Shown here: piece by piece, positions 26,300 to 36,416 of the stretch
How the letters are laid out: each line of letters opens with the position of its first letter
Numbering within the stretch: the stretch's first letter is position 1
DNA from: Erwinia rhapontici
GTDB taxonomy: Bacteria; Pseudomonadota; Gammaproteobacteria; Enterobacterales; Enterobacteriaceae
Length of the DNA stretch: 64,000 nt
Direction of reading: 5' to 3'
NCBI RefSeq assembly: GCF_012271765.1
Contig: NZ_VRKO01000010.1
Location: 62,001 to 126,000, forward strand
The notes under the pieces: generated by a model
What the model was told of the DNA's origin: nothing
Database searches by the model: none
What the model saw: only the letters and a program-made list of their open reading frames with translations
Position numbers and translations under genes: made by a program

Positions 26300-27933
26300 T
26301 ATTCCTCCTGCATCATCTGCTGGTATTTCATATGGTCGTGATACAGCTCGCGGAACACCCGATATTTACGGTCGTAATAGCGTTTGATCTCGTTGGTCTG
26401 TGGCGTCACGGTTTTACCAATACGGCTCATGGCGTTCATCGCTTCCGGCAGCGTGTCGTAAACGCCTGCGGCCACGGTGCCCATCATGGCACTGCCCAGC
26501 AGCATCGATTCGCTCTCCTCCGCCAGCAGCATGGTGCAGCCGGAAGCGTTGGCGTGCTCCTGCACAAAGATCGGGTTTTTGGTGCCGCCGCCGCTGGCCA
26601 TAATCGTGTCGATGCTGTAGCCCGTCTGGTTCATGGTTTCAATTATATGCCGGGTGCCAAGCGCGATGGCCTGAATCGTTGCCAGATAGTGCAGCGCCAT
26701 ATCTTCCGGGGTGCGCGACAGTGTCAGTCCGGTCAGTATCCCGGTCAGATTAGGGTTGGCACGCGGCGAACGGTTGCCGTGGAAGTAGGGCAGCATATGG
26801 ATATCCCGCGTCAGAAACGCGATTTTATCCGCTTCCCCCGCCATCTTACGCAGCAGATCGTTCAGCACCTCGTAAATAGTTTTTCCCTGACTTTTGCCCT
26901 GCTCATGCAGGGCGGCATAGCAGGGGTGCGACTGGATCACATGATCAATCAGGGCACCGGTGGCGGACTGGCCGCCTTCATTCAGCCAGAAGTCAGGCAG
27001 CACCGCCTTGTAATAGGGGCCCCAGACGCCCTTAATAAAACGCGGCTCGCGGGAGATGGCCATATGCCCGGTGGAGGTGCCGCCGATCAGCGCAATGCGG
27101 CGGTCAAAGTCGGCCAGCTCGCCGGATGGCCCGGCGGCACCCAGCGTGCCCAGGCTTCCGGCGTGGGCATCAATTATCGAGGCACTGACCGGGGTGCCGG
27201 GCAGCAGGCCCAGTTCACTGGCCGCACGCTGTGTCAGACCACGTCCCAGGGGTTCGCCCATGCTTTTGACCTCGCTGCCGATCTTCGCCGCGTCATGCTC
27301 CAGCAGATCTTCCAGACCCACTTGTTTAAAGTAGCTGGCATCCCAGCCGTCCTGATGGGCCAGCCAGGTCCATTTACACACCAGCGAACAGACCGAGCGG
27401 GTGACGTCACCCGTTGCGCGCCACGTCAGGAAGTCCGGCAGATCGAACAGGTGACCCACATTCTGCCAGCTGGCTGGCATATGCTGCTTCAGCCACAGCA
27501 GTTTTGGCGTCTGCATTTCCGGCGAGATCACCCCACCCACGTAGTCCAGCACCGGGTGCTTCAATGCATTGATGCGTTCCGCCTGCACAATGGCGCGGTG
27601 GTCCATCCACACAATAATATTCTGCTCGCTGCGCCCGGAAGGGCTGACCGTCAGCGGCTGCCCCTCTTTATCCAGCACCACCAGTGAACAGGTGGCATCA
27701 AACCCCAGACCTTTTATCTGCACCGGGTTAATGTTGGTCTGATTAATCGCATCGCGTACCGCCCGGCACACCGCCTGCCAGATATTGTCGGAAGACTGCT
27801 CAACAAAATTGGCCTGTGGGCGAAACATCGCGATCTCACGGCTCGCCTGTCCCATCATGCGCCCGGTAATATCAAAAATGCCTGCGCGTGCGCTGCCGGT
27901 TCCCACATCCACACCAATGTAATAGCTCGCCAT
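26299..27933 (-). CDS. FGGY-family carbohydrate kinase (D-ribulokinase-like)
   Basis: ATP-dependent sugar kinase of 544 residues. It begins YYIGVDVGTGSARAGIFD (phosphate 1 motif), with FDATCSLVVLD, NIIVWMDHRA, GVISPEMQTPKLLWLK and a C-terminal TIMASGGGTKNPIFVQEHA adenosine motif. Length and sequence style fit the FGGY branch that includes D-ribulokinase rather than glycerol or xylulose kinases. It lies between the transporter genes and the isomerase, so it should phosphorylate the imported sugar; the exact sugar is not certain. Confidence 0.88.
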   Translation of the reverse strand: MASYYIGVDVGTGSARAGIFDITGRMMGQASREIAMFRPQANFVEQSSDNIWQAVCRAVRDAINQTNINPVQIKGLGFDATCSLVVLDKEGQPLTVSPSGRSEQNIIVWMDHRAIVQAERINALKHPVLDYVGGVISPEMQTPKLLWLKQHMPASWQNVGHLFDLPDFLTWRATGDVTRSVCSLVCKWTWLAHQDGWDASYFKQVGLEDLLEHDAAKIGSEVKSMGEPLGRGLTQRAASELGLLPGTPVSASIIDAHAGSLGTLGAAGPSGELADFDRRIALIGGTSTGHMAISREPRFIKGVWGPYYKAVLPDFWLNEGGQSATGALIDHVIQSHPCYAALHEQGKSQGKTIYEVLNDLLRKMAGEADKIAFLTRDIHMLPYFHGNRSPRANPNLTGILTGLTLSRTPEDMALHYLATIQAIALGTRHIIETMNQTGYSIDTIMASGGGTKNPIFVQEHANASGCTMLLAEESESMLLGSAMMGTVAAGVYDTLPEAMNAMSRIGKTVTPQTNEIKRYYDRKYRVFRELYHDHMKYQQMMQEE

Positions 27934-27949
27934 TTTTTATCCTTAGTCC

Positions 27950-28903
27950 TCAGGTTCTGCGATGTTGCAACGCAATAAACAGGATCAGTACACCACCCCA
28001 AAGGGCCATAGTGAGGTAGCTGCTCACTCCCAGCAGATTCAGTCCACTTTCCAGCATCTGCAGCACAATCAGCGCCATCACCAGGCCGGGAATACGCCCA
28101 AAACCGCCGTCAGGATTAATGCCGCCCAGCACCGAGGCGAGGATGGTCACCAGCAGCCAGGATTCGCCATAGCCAGCTTTGGCCGAGTTGAACATCGACA
28201 TCATCAACAGCGCGGCCCCCCAGCTCATCAGCGCCGAAAGGACATACACCACAATGGTGACGCGGGTGGTGTTCACCCCGCTAAAGCGCGTGGCCTTCTC
28301 GTTGCTGCCCAGCAGCAATATGGTGCGGCCCAGCGTGGTGCGCTCCAGCAGCAGCCACATCAGCGCCGCCACGGCCAGGAACAGCAACAGTGCCAGCGGG
28401 ATCCCGGCGATATTGCCGTTACCCAGCATCTGGATCACTGGTGGGAAGCCGGAGATCACCGCACCGTTGGAGAGCAGAATATTCAGCCCGGCAATCAGCG
28501 TCATGGTGCCCAGCGTGGCCAGAATCGGCGAGACGCCAATGACCGCAATCAGTACGCCGTTGACCACGCCAATCACCACGGCCAGCCCCAGCCCGGCCAG
28601 CAGTGCGAGGAAAACCCACTGCGGTTGGTCAGGATGCGCGACAATCAGTGCGGCCATCAGCAGTGAGCAGGCGTTGGCGCTGGCGATAATCGACAGATTA
28701 ATGCCACCCGTCAGCATAGTGATGCCCATACCCAGCGCCAGCAGGCCGAGCACTGGCAACTGGCTCGCTATCGACTGGAAGTTACCGAGGCTAAAAAAGC
28801 GCCCCCCCAGCGTCAGAGAAAACAGCACCAGCACGGCCACCAGCATCAGCACCTGCAGCCGGATAATGCGGTCACCTGGCAGTTTATTCAGTAATGTTTG
28901 CAT
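27950..28903 (-). CDS. Sugar ABC transporter permease (RbsC family)
   Basis: Inner-membrane permease of 317 residues with eight to ten hydrophobic segments and the family pattern LALGMGITMLTGGINLSI near residue 55. The C-terminal half includes TRFSGVNTTRVTIVVYVLSA. It starts one base after the end of the sister permease and presumably forms the heterodimeric channel with it. Confidence 0.92.
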   Translation of the reverse strand: MQTLLNKLPGDRIIRLQVLMLVAVLVLFSLTLGGRFFSLGNFQSIASQLPVLGLLALGMGITMLTGGINLSIIASANACSLLMAALIVAHPDQPQWVFLALLAGLGLAVVIGVVNGVLIAVIGVSPILATLGTMTLIAGLNILLSNGAVISGFPPVIQMLGNGNIAGIPLALLLFLAVAALMWLLLERTTLGRTILLLGSNEKATRFSGVNTTRVTIVVYVLSALMSWGAALLMMSMFNSAKAGYGESWLLVTILASVLGGINPDGGFGRIPGLVMALIVLQMLESGLNLLGVSSYLTMALWGGVLILFIALQHRRT

Positions 28904-28904
28904 C

Positions 28905-29891
28905 TCAGTTCCCCTTTGCCCGCTGGTGTTTTTCGTTCCATGCCGTGGCGCTCACGCTGACCAGAATAATGATGCCGCTAAACACCATATGCCAGTAGGA
29001 CGAGACCGCCAGCAGCGTCAGGCCGTTTTGCAGGAAGGCCAGCAGCAGTACGCCCAGCAGCGTGCCGGTTAATGTTCCGCGTCCACCGCTCATGCTGGCA
29101 CCGCCCAGGACCACGGCAGCAAGGACCGTCAGCTCAAAGCCCACCAGTGAGTTGGGTGCAACAGACTGCGTTGTCTGCGCCTGTACCACTGCGGCCACAC
29201 CGGCCAGCACACCCATGTAGCCGTAGACCGCCAGATGCAAGCCTCTGAGGTTGATGCCAAGGCGTGAAGCGGACTCGCGGTTGCCGCCCATGGCGTAAAT
29301 CTGGCGTCCAATGCGGGTGAAGTTCATCATTACCCCGGTCAGCACAAACACCGCCAGAAGACTGAGCAGCGGCAGCGTCAGACCATATTCGTAGCCGTCG
29401 GTCGCGGTGAAGGAAAACCAGTTAATGCCCTCCATAAACCAGTCCGGGAAGCCGTACAGCCAGGTGCCGTTGGTGGCCCAGACCAGCAGTCCATAAAACA
29501 CATTCAGCGTGGCAATGGTGATAATGATCGCCGGAACCCGCAGCAGGTAAACCAATAAACCATTGAACATCCCCAGCACCAGACCGCAGCCGATGGCAAT
29601 GGCAAAGACGCTAAACAGGTTCCCGCCATGCGTCAGCATGGTGCTGGCCATCACATACTGAGCAATGGCGGTCATCGCCGGGAATGAGATATCAATGCCG
29701 CCGGCAATCAGCACCACAAACAGGCCGCAGGCCAGAATGCCGAGGATGGCATAGCTGGTGGCCACATCGGTCAGGTTACCGAGGGTAAGAAACTCACTGG
29801 TGCGCACGCTCAGGCCCAGCGCCAGCAGCACAATCAGCATGCCCAGCCAGAATTCGTGTAGGCTGATAAGGTGACGCAGTTTGTTATTCAT
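28905..29891 (-). CDS. Sugar ABC transporter permease (RbsC family)
   Basis: First of two related permeases (328 residues), with FVVLIAGGIDISFPAMTAIA near residue 60 and GGASMSGGRGTLTGTLLGV near residue 265, both typical of RbsC/LsrC-type proteins. It overlaps the ATPase gene by eight bases. Having two distinct permeases, as in the Lsr and rhamnose systems, implies a heterodimer. Confidence 0.92.
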   Translation of the reverse strand: MNNKLRHLISLHEFWLGMLIVLLALGLSVRTSEFLTLGNLTDVATSYAILGILACGLFVVLIAGGIDISFPAMTAIAQYVMASTMLTHGGNLFSVFAIAIGCGLVLGMFNGLLVYLLRVPAIIITIATLNVFYGLLVWATNGTWLYGFPDWFMEGINWFSFTATDGYEYGLTLPLLSLLAVFVLTGVMMNFTRIGRQIYAMGGNRESASRLGINLRGLHLAVYGYMGVLAGVAAVVQAQTTQSVAPNSLVGFELTVLAAVVLGGASMSGGRGTLTGTLLGVLLLAFLQNGLTLLAVSSYWHMVFSGIIILVSVSATAWNEKHQRAKGN

Positions 29892-31383
29892 TGACCACTC
29901 CGGCTATCTCCTCTTCACGGCACAGATGGGGGGCGAAACTCGCCACCAGCTCGCCTTTACGCATCACCAGCACGCGGTGGCTGTTGTAATACGCTTCCGG
30001 GACCTCATCGCAGATCATCAGCACTGCCATACCGGACTCTGCCAGTTCGCGGGCGATGCGATAGATCCCCTCTTTGTTGGCGATATCGACGCCGACGGTC
30101 GGGGAGTCGAGGATCAACACTTTTGGCCGGGTCGCGACCCATTTACCAATCGCCACACGCTGAGCGTTACCGCCGGACAGCGTCTGAACGGCCAGCTGGC
30201 TGTCAGAGACTTTAATATTCAGTTCACGGATCAGTTTTGATGCCCGCTGGCGGGCTTCATGCCGATCCAGCAGTCCCAGGCGGTTGCGCAGCTGGGAGAA
30301 AATCGGCAACAGCAGGTTGTCGAAAATCGACTGCGTCATGATCAGCCCTTCCGTCTGCCGATCTTCCGAGACGTAAGCAATACCGTGGCGGATGGCATCG
30401 CGGTTACTGCGCAGTGCCACCGGCTGACCGTCGATAATCATCTCGCCGCTGTCGGGCCGCGTAATACCAAACAGCGACAGGCAAAGCTCGGTACGTCCGG
30501 CGCCCAGCAGGCCGACAATCGAGGTGATCTCACCGCCTCTGAGTTGCAGATTGATCTGCTGGTACTGATTGCGGCGCGAGAGGTTACGCACTTCCAGCAA
30601 CGGCGTTTCGTTGAGGTCAGCACGTTCCGGCAGAGGGCTGAAGCTGAAGCGCTGCCCGGTCATCTGCCATGCCAGCTCATCGCTATCCAGTTTGCTGGCA
30701 GGCCAGGTGCCCACCAGCTTGCCGTCGCGGATCACGCTGATGCGATCGGACACTTCCATCACTTCATCCAGCTTGTGGCTGACGAACACCACGCAGATCC
30801 CGGCGGCTTTCAGTTCATTCACCACACGCAGCAGCCCGTTCACTTCATGGCGCGTGAGCGATGCGGTTGGCTCGTCCATGATCACCAGGCTGGCGTCTGC
30901 CGCCAGTGCCCGGCAGATAGCGACCAGCTGGCGGTCAGCAATCGACAGTTTTTCAACCTTGCGCGCCGGGTCGAGCTGCACGCCGATACGTGCCATGGTT
31001 TCCTGCGCCAGCTGGCGCATGGCCCGGCGGTTTACCCAGAAGTGACCGCCTGGCAGATAGCGATGCGCGGCAATGTTTTCCATCACCGACAGATTGGGGA
31101 ACAGCGACAGATCCTGATAGATCACCTGGATGCCATAGTAAGCCGAAAGGGCAGGCGTCAGATGGTTGAGCCGCTTTCCGTCAATGCTGATATGTGAACC
31201 TTTATCGGGCTGATACACCCCGGAGATCACTTTGATCAGCGTGCTTTTACCGCAGCCGTTTTGTCCGGCCAGGCAATGCACTTCACCCCGGTTCAGCGTC
31301 AGTGTCACATCATCCAGTGCGCGGACGCCGGGAAAGGATTTACTGATGTTTTCCAGTGAGATAAACGGTGTTTGCGTGGACAT
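29884..31383 (-). CDS. Sugar ABC transporter ATPase with two nucleotide-binding domains (RbsA family)
   Basis: A 499-residue double ABC ATPase. The first half has GQNGCGKSTLIKVISG (Walker A) and VIMDEPTASL (Walker B). The second has the degenerate GLLGAGRTELCLSLFG, then TLSGGNAQRVAIGKW and LILDSPTVGVDIANKEGIY, as in RbsA and XylG. It is second in the operon, 51 bases after the binding-protein gene. Confidence 0.95.
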   Translation of the reverse strand: MSTQTPFISLENISKSFPGVRALDDVTLTLNRGEVHCLAGQNGCGKSTLIKVISGVYQPDKGSHISIDGKRLNHLTPALSAYYGIQVIYQDLSLFPNLSVMENIAAHRYLPGGHFWVNRRAMRQLAQETMARIGVQLDPARKVEKLSIADRQLVAICRALAADASLVIMDEPTASLTRHEVNGLLRVVNELKAAGICVVFVSHKLDEVMEVSDRISVIRDGKLVGTWPASKLDSDELAWQMTGQRFSFSPLPERADLNETPLLEVRNLSRRNQYQQINLQLRGGEITSIVGLLGAGRTELCLSLFGITRPDSGEMIIDGQPVALRSNRDAIRHGIAYVSEDRQTEGLIMTQSIFDNLLLPIFSQLRNRLGLLDRHEARQRASKLIRELNIKVSDSQLAVQTLSGGNAQRVAIGKWVATRPKVLILDSPTVGVDIANKEGIYRIARELAESGMAVLMICDEVPEAYYNSHRVLVMRKGELVASFAPHLCREEEIAGVVNE

Positions 31384-31434
31384 AATTCAGTACCCTGGAG
31401 TGGATAAAGGGCCAGTCAGGCTGGCCCAAAACAA

Positions 31435-32421
31435 TCAGAAGCCGAGGGATTTCGCGTTATCTTTGGTCACTTCCAGAATGCGGTTAAAACGGATCACATG
31501 GTGTTCCATATCCACATCGGCTTTACCCAGGCCGTCAATGGTCAGATCCGGCGTAACCTGTTTGCCATCCAGCAGCTGATCGGCAAGGCTCACCAGAGCG
31601 AACCCGGCATCTTTTGGATCCCACAACAGGGCTTTCTTGATATCACCCGTTGCCAGGTATGGTGCAGCCTGAGCGGGCATCGCGATACCGACGACGGCGA
31701 TTTTATTTTTCGCACGTTTGCTTTTCACCGCCTGTCCGGCACCGATAGGGCCAAGCGATCCGAAACCGATAATGCCTTTCAGATCAGGGTAGGTGCGCAT
31801 CAGATCGAGCGTTGTGGCGTAAGATTTATCGATGCTCTCAGCCACCGGCAGGCGTGAAGTGACTTCATGCATCTCAGGGTATTTTTCTTTCTGATACTTG
31901 ATGGCGGCATCCGCCCAGGCGTTATGCAGGGGCACGGTCAGCGAACCAACATAGATGGCATAACCGCCTTTGCCGCCCATATTGCTGGCCAGCTCGTCCA
32001 TATTCTTTTCGGCGTATTTAACACTGTCGATGGTTTCAATATCCCACTGGCCAATAGGCTGGTCAGGGGATTCATGCGTCAGCACCACGATGCCCTGATC
32101 GCGGGCTTTTTTCAGCACCGGCTCCAGCACTTTAGCGTCGTTCGGCACCACGATAATCGCATCCACTTTCTTGGCAATCAGGTCTTCAATCACTTTCACC
32201 TGCTGCGCCGGGTCGGCAGTGGAACCGCCCACCTGATAAGCATTTACATCGAGTTTTTTCGCGGCTTCATCTACGCCAACGGCCATCCGGGTGAACCAGG
32301 GGATCCCGGTCACTTTTGCCACCAGGGCGATATCGTGTTTTTCTGCGGCCAGCAGCGGAGTCGCGAACAACATACAGGCAGAGACAACACATGCATTGAG
32401 TAACGAGAGGTTAAATTTCAT
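31435..32421 (-). CDS. Periplasmic sugar-binding protein of ABC transporter
   Basis: A 328-residue secreted binding protein: signal peptide MKFNLSLLNACVVSACMLFATPLLA, then a type I periplasmic fold (HDIALVAKVTGIPWFTRMAVG, VDAIIVVPNDAKVLEP, LTHESPDQPIG). The overall design is like LsrB and RhaS-type proteins, which are often auto-labelled autoinducer-2 binding; I do not see enough to assign AI-2. First gene of the operon, consistent with high expression. Confidence 0.92.
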   Translation of the reverse strand: MKFNLSLLNACVVSACMLFATPLLAAEKHDIALVAKVTGIPWFTRMAVGVDEAAKKLDVNAYQVGGSTADPAQQVKVIEDLIAKKVDAIIVVPNDAKVLEPVLKKARDQGIVVLTHESPDQPIGQWDIETIDSVKYAEKNMDELASNMGGKGGYAIYVGSLTVPLHNAWADAAIKYQKEKYPEMHEVTSRLPVAESIDKSYATTLDLMRTYPDLKGIIGFGSLGPIGAGQAVKSKRAKNKIAVVGIAMPAQAAPYLATGDIKKALLWDPKDAGFALVSLADQLLDGKQVTPDLTIDGLGKADVDMEHHVIRFNRILEVTKDNAKSLGF

Positions 32422-32878
32422 AGCAGTACCTTGTTATCTGATTCGTTGTTTTTGTCAGGTAAGAGGTGGCATTGACCACCGGATCAAGATAGCAAGAAGA
32501 TTTTGGCGAAGAGTTGAGCGAGATGAAGAAGTGTGATCGGTAACTTTATATGTAAAATTACGAGCATTATTGTGTTAATTATTTGTTTGTTTTGCTGTGG
32601 TTGTTGGATTTTTACCACGATAAAGTGTTGTGTATTTGTTAGTTTAATTTTTATTTAACAAATAAATAACATTATGAGTGGTTCATACGACAAAAAGCAC
32701 AGGGTATGGCGGTCAGATGCTGTTTTCTGCCTGGAAGAATTCACCGAATGCGAGCGATCTCGCGAATTTGCCATCCGGCCGCCTTGCTTTAGCCTGAAAG
32801 ATGAGGAAGGTGGTGACGTAATTTCCTTACACAGAGGAAAAATAAGGTCAATGAGCCGCCCGCAGGCGGCCCTGAACA
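32422..32878. other. Intergenic region upstream of sugar operon, with hairpin after secreted-protein gene
   Basis: A 457-base region, extremely A+T-rich at 32560-32690. It should hold the promoter of the minus-strand sugar operon. A CRP-like half site TGTGATCG lies at 32532-32539, with a poor second half. GCCGCC-CGCA-GGCGGC at 32855-32870 is a hairpin just after the stop of the gene ending at 32879 and probably ends that transcript. Two short open frames here lack protein-like composition and binding sites. Confidence 0.45.
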
Positions 32879-33565
32879 CTATTTTGTTGTGCTCTTGCGG
32901 TAAACACTGTCGAAGCGCACGTTCATCCCGCCGCAGTTGCTGTTATCGCGCACCACCAGATTGCCATTAATCAACAGCATTTCACCGCCGCACTCGTAGT
33001 TCTGTGAATCCGGTTTGCCGAACGTCAGACGGTTGCCGTCTACCGTGGCATCATCATCGATTTCACCGATATGCACCACTTGTTCACCGTAGCTGTTGAT
33101 GCCGCCGTGCCAGTTCGCCGTACCGCTGACGTGCAGTTTTTCGCCGCTGCGTGAAAGCGTGATGGCATCGGACCCTTCCACCGGAAGCCACAGGCCCAGC
33201 CAGTCTTCAGGCTTTACCGCGCGTGTCGGGAGCGTGGTCAGGCTGGCCGTGGGGATCCAACTGGTAAAGTCGCGCTTCTTCGCGAAGTACCAGACGCAGC
33301 TCCAGCCGGGTTTGGTCTGCGCCACCAGCACCTGATTACCAGGGACCAGATAGGCTTTACGCGCGCAGCTTGCCCCTTTTTCCGGGCAGCCGTTATCATC
33401 ATCATAGAAATGGACGTTACCTGCATCTGCGCTGATCTCTGCCTGGTGATACTCTCCCTGATAGCTGGGGAAATAGCCGTTACGGCAGGTATCTTCTTCC
33501 GCGGCAAAGGCATGGACGCTGGTCAGCAGTGTGGTCAGTGTTAAAGCGAATATCCCTGTTTTCAA
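32879..33565 (-). CDS. Secreted protein of unknown function
   Basis: I do not recognise this 228-residue protein. It has a clear Sec signal (MKTGIFALTLTTLLTSVHAFA, cut before AEEDTC) and six to eight cysteines, including CPEKGASC and a C-terminal pair in YECGGEM and SNCGGMN. These suggest disulfides and a periplasmic or secreted location. The middle (YLVPGNQVLVAQTKPGWSCVW then SWIPTASL) resembles a bacterial SH3-like beta barrel. It stands alone, divergent from yfcJ. Confidence 0.75.
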   Translation of the reverse strand: MKTGIFALTLTTLLTSVHAFAAEEDTCRNGYFPSYQGEYHQAEISADAGNVHFYDDDNGCPEKGASCARKAYLVPGNQVLVAQTKPGWSCVWYFAKKRDFTSWIPTASLTTLPTRAVKPEDWLGLWLPVEGSDAITLSRSGEKLHVSGTANWHGGINSYGEQVVHIGEIDDDATVDGNRLTFGKPDSQNYECGGEMLLINGNLVVRDNSNCGGMNVRFDSVYRKSTTK

Positions 33566-33752
33566 TGTCTTGTTCCCGCATCGTCAATATTGCCCTGATA
33601 ATAACTGACTGCGGGCTTCCTCACGAACTTCCTGATGTGATATTGACGATTTGAAATTTTTTAGCCAATCTATGGTGCTTTGAAAATAAAATTTCACACA
33701 AGCCAACTGAGCGGCACAGGCTGTGCTGTAGGTTTTCCAGGAGAAGTTCGCC

Positions 33753-34946
33753 ATGTCCAGTTGCAGTGATGAGAGCCCGAAAGCGGGCACCCATGCTCTT
33801 GCACGTATTTCCTTCGCGGTATTTCTCACCTATCTGACGGCAGGCCTCGCGCTGCCGGTGATCCCGCTCTATGTTCACCAGGAGTTGGGGTTGAACAATG
33901 TGATGGTGGGGATTGCCGTCGGCATTCAGTTTTTTGCCACGCTGCTGACCCGCGGTTATGCCGGACGGCTGGCCGATCAGCGCGGGGCAAAGCGCTCAAC
34001 GATGCAGGGCATGATGGCGCTGGCCCTGGTCGGTGTGGCCTATCTGCTGGCGGCGTTGCTGCCGCTGCCGATCATGGGGAAATTTGCCCTGCTGGTGGCG
34101 GGCAGGCTGTTGCTGGGCTTTGGCGAAAGTCAGTTACTGACCGGGAATCTGACCTGGGGAATGGGGCTGGTCGGGCCGAAACGCGGTGGCCAGGTGATGT
34201 CGTGGAACGGCATGGCGATTTATGGATCGCTGGCCGCCGGGGCGCCACTGGGCTTGTGGTTACACAGTCAGTGGGGATTTATGGCGCTGGGCGTGGCAAC
34301 GATCCTGCTGCCGCTGGTGGCGCTATTGTTCAATACCGGCGTACGCCCTGTACCGATCCACGGCGGCGAGCGTCCCTCGCTGTGGAAGGTGGTGGGGCAG
34401 ATTACTCAGCCGGGCCTGGCGCTGGCGTTACAGGGCACCGGGTTTGCGGTGATCGGCACCTTTACCTCGCTCTACTTTGCCGATCAGCAATGGGGCAATG
34501 CCGGGTTTGCGCTGACCGCGTTTGGGCTGGCATTTGTGCTGGTGCGCGTACTGTTCGGCGGGCTGCCGGACCGGCTCGGAGGCACGCGCGTGGCGCTGAT
34601 CTCGCTGGGGGTGGAAGCCTGCGGGCTGCTGCTGCTTGGGTTGGCGCCGAATGGCTGGGTGGCGCTGGCGGGAGCGGCGTTGACCGGCTGCGGCTGTTCG
34701 CTGGTGTTCCCGGCGCTGGGCGTTGAGGTGCTGAAGCGGGTAGCCCCGCAGGTGCGTGGCACGGCGCTTGGCGGCTTCTCGGCGTTTCAGGATATCGCTT
34801 ATGGGGCCAGCGGCCCGCTTACTGGCATCCTGGCGACCTCGCTGGGCTACGGTTCGGTGTTTGTCGCCGGATCGATCTGTGCGCTGGCGGGGATTGCCGT
34901 GACCTTCAGCTTCTCGCGCAGTGCCGTCAGTAGCTCAGACGGCTGA
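33753..34946 (+). CDS. yfcJ: MFS transporter YfcJ/YhhS family
   Basis: Twelve-helix MFS protein of 397 residues, of the UPF0226 family that contains E. coli YfcJ and YhhS. The loop [16 protein letters not shown] after helix 2 is the MFS signature, and [19 protein letters not shown] is family-typical. AGGAGA precedes the ATG. In E. coli yfcJ lies between fabB and flk; here it keeps its place near flk but is about 20 kb from fabB. It overlaps the end of the convergent MocR gene by 20 bases. Substrate unknown. Confidence 0.87.
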   Translation: MSSCSDESPKAGTHALARISFAVFLTYLTAGLALPVIPLYVHQELGLNNVMVGIAVGIQFFATLLTRGYAGRLADQRGAKRSTMQGMMALALVGVAYLLAALLPLPIMGKFALLVAGRLLLGFGESQLLTGNLTWGMGLVGPKRGGQVMSWNGMAIYGSLAAGAPLGLWLHSQWGFMALGVATILLPLVALLFNTGVRPVPIHGGERPSLWKVVGQITQPGLALALQGTGFAVIGTFTSLYFADQQWGNAGFALTAFGLAFVLVRVLFGGLPDRLGGTRVALISLGVEACGLLLLGLAPNGWVALAGAALTGCGCSLVFPALGVEVLKRVAPQVRGTALGGFSAFQDIAYGASGPLTGILATSLGYGSVFVAGSICALAGIAVTFSFSRSAVSSSDG

Positions 34947-36357
34947 GTTTTAATACCGCCTGCACAATCTCTGCGGGTTGTAGTGCTGAAAATCCCAGCA
35001 GCCAGCCTTCCCGTGCAGGTTGCTGCTGATACAACGGTGACAGACGCGGTAACAGCAGCCCGCTCTGCACTGCCTGCTGCGTCAGTCGTTGTTCACCGCC
35101 GGATGTCAGGTGCACCGTCAACTGTAAGCCGCCCTGCTGGGGAAACAGTGTGAGTCGATCCGCCAGCTTCTCGTTTAATTCCTCGATCAGCCGTTGACGG
35201 CGGCTGGCATAGAGCTGGCGCATCAGGCGCAGGTGGGCAGCGAAATGACCGTGCTGGATAAAATCCGCCGTCACCGCCTGCATCAACTGGGCGCTGTGGC
35301 CATCCATCACGCTGCGCAGCCGCCGCAGCGGCTCAATCAGCGCATCGGGCACCACCAGATACGCCAGTCGCAGCGAGGGAAACAGCACTTTGGAAAAAGT
35401 GCCGAGATACAGCACCCTTGCGCGATCCTCCAGCCCCTGCAATGCCGGTAGCGGGCGTCCGTCATAATGAAATTCACTGTCATAGTCATCTTCAATCAGC
35501 CAGCGTTGGTGGCGACGTGCCCACGCCAGCCACGCCAGCCGCCGCTGCCCGCTCATCGTCACGCCGGTCGGATACTGGTGGGCAGGTGTCAGGTAGACCA
35601 GCCGTGGGGCTGGCCCGTCGGGCGGGATAGCTCCCTGTTCGTCGGTGGCGATGCTGGTGAGCTGCGCCCCGGCATAGCGAAAAGCATGCCAGGCACCAGG
35701 GTAACCGGGATCTTCCATTGCAACCGGATCGCCGGCATCGCACAGCAGCAGGGCGATCATTTGCAGCGCCTGCTGAGAGCTGGTGAGGATCATCACTTGG
35801 TCGGCCGAACAGCGCACGCCGCGCGACTGCCCCAGGTAATGCGCCACCGCCTGGCGCAGATCGGACAGACCAAGCGGATCGCCATATTGCATCAGGGAAG
35901 TGCTCTCTGAGCGCAGGCGCTGCTGGGTCAGGCGCCGCCACAGCACCTGTGGGAAAGCGCGCAAGTCCGGCGAACCGGCGGCAAAAGCACGGGGAAACAG
36001 TGGATCGTCACAGCCGCCTCCCGCCACCATTTTCCCCCCGCGTGCTGAGAGTTGTGGCGCCGCAGAAGCGGGGCGGTGGCGGTTTTGCGATACGGTGGGG
36101 CTGATGGCAACAAACGTGCCGCGCCCGCTTTTACGTGAGAGATATCCCTCGCTTTCCAGCTGGCTGTAAGCGGCCTCAACGGTAACGCGAGACAGTGAGA
36201 GATCGCTGGCGAGCAGGCGGGAAGAGGGCAGGCGAGACCCTGCGGGTAACGTTGCGCTGGCAATCGCCTCCCGTAACATGGCACACACTTTTTCCCGCAG
36301 GGTGGACCCATTCTGGCGGGAAAAAAGAGCGGCAAAGGGAGCGGGAGTGGGGTTCAT
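34927..36357 (-). CDS. MocR-type transcriptional regulator (GntR HTH + aminotransferase domain)
   Basis: A 476-residue PLP-binding regulator. A GntR winged helix (about residues 18-88: [22 protein letters not shown], then [12 protein letters not shown]) is joined to a fold-type I aminotransferase domain with [18 protein letters not shown] and [17 protein letters not shown], whose lysine should bind PLP. Family members usually control the divergent neighbour, here a rhodanese gene, and themselves. No good ribosome binding site precedes the ATG; direct repeats of the putative operator reach within three bases of it. Confidence 0.92.
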   Translation of the reverse strand: MNPTPAPFAALFSRQNGSTLREKVCAMLREAIASATLPAGSRLPSSRLLASDLSLSRVTVEAAYSQLESEGYLSRKSGRGTFVAISPTVSQNRHRPASAAPQLSARGGKMVAGGGCDDPLFPRAFAAGSPDLRAFPQVLWRRLTQQRLRSESTSLMQYGDPLGLSDLRQAVAHYLGQSRGVRCSADQVMILTSSQQALQMIALLLCDAGDPVAMEDPGYPGAWHAFRYAGAQLTSIATDEQGAIPPDGPAPRLVYLTPAHQYPTGVTMSGQRRLAWLAWARRHQRWLIEDDYDSEFHYDGRPLPALQGLEDRARVLYLGTFSKVLFPSLRLAYLVVPDALIEPLRRLRSVMDGHSAQLMQAVTADFIQHGHFAAHLRLMRQLYASRRQRLIEELNEKLADRLTLFPQQGGLQLTVHLTSGGEQRLTQQAVQSGLLLPRLSPLYQQQPAREGWLLGFSALQPAEIVQAVLKLSRLSY

Positions 36358-36360
36358 TGT

Positions 36361-36416
36361 GGTCTTATCATTGTCTCAGAATGGGTCTTATGATTAAGAC
36401 CCATCCATTCTATGAT
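36361..36416. promoter_or_regulatory. Putative MocR operator and rhodanese promoter
   Basis: GGTCTTATCAT (36361-36371) is repeated as GGTCTTATGAT (36384-36394). The second copy lies in a perfect palindrome, ATGGGTCTTA-TGAT-TAAGACCCAT (36381-36404). A -10-like TATGAT is at 36411-36416, with the palindrome covering the -35 position. Direct plus inverted repeats between divergent genes are typical of MocR binding sites. Confidence 0.65.

Noticed and set aside
26221-27687. 488-codon open frame on the plus strand
   Set aside because: It is antisense to the FGGY kinase, whose motifs are complete. The plus-strand product is rich in His, Gln and Arg and matches no family, typical of a frame mirrored from a G+C-rich gene.
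30259-31197. 312-codon open frame on the plus strand
   Set aside because: Antisense to the sugar ABC ATPase, which has both nucleotide-binding domains intact.
31435-32421. Autoinducer-2 (LsrB) assignment for the sugar-binding protein
   Set aside because: The fold and operon plan are similar, but the sequence differs from LsrB throughout and lsrK/lsrR/lsrF-type genes are absent; the kinase and isomerase point to a sugar.
32674-32970. 98-codon open frame crossing the gap before the secreted-protein gene
   Set aside because: Overlaps the end of the secreted-protein gene on the opposite strand, has no ribosome binding site, and its C-terminus is only the mirror of that gene.
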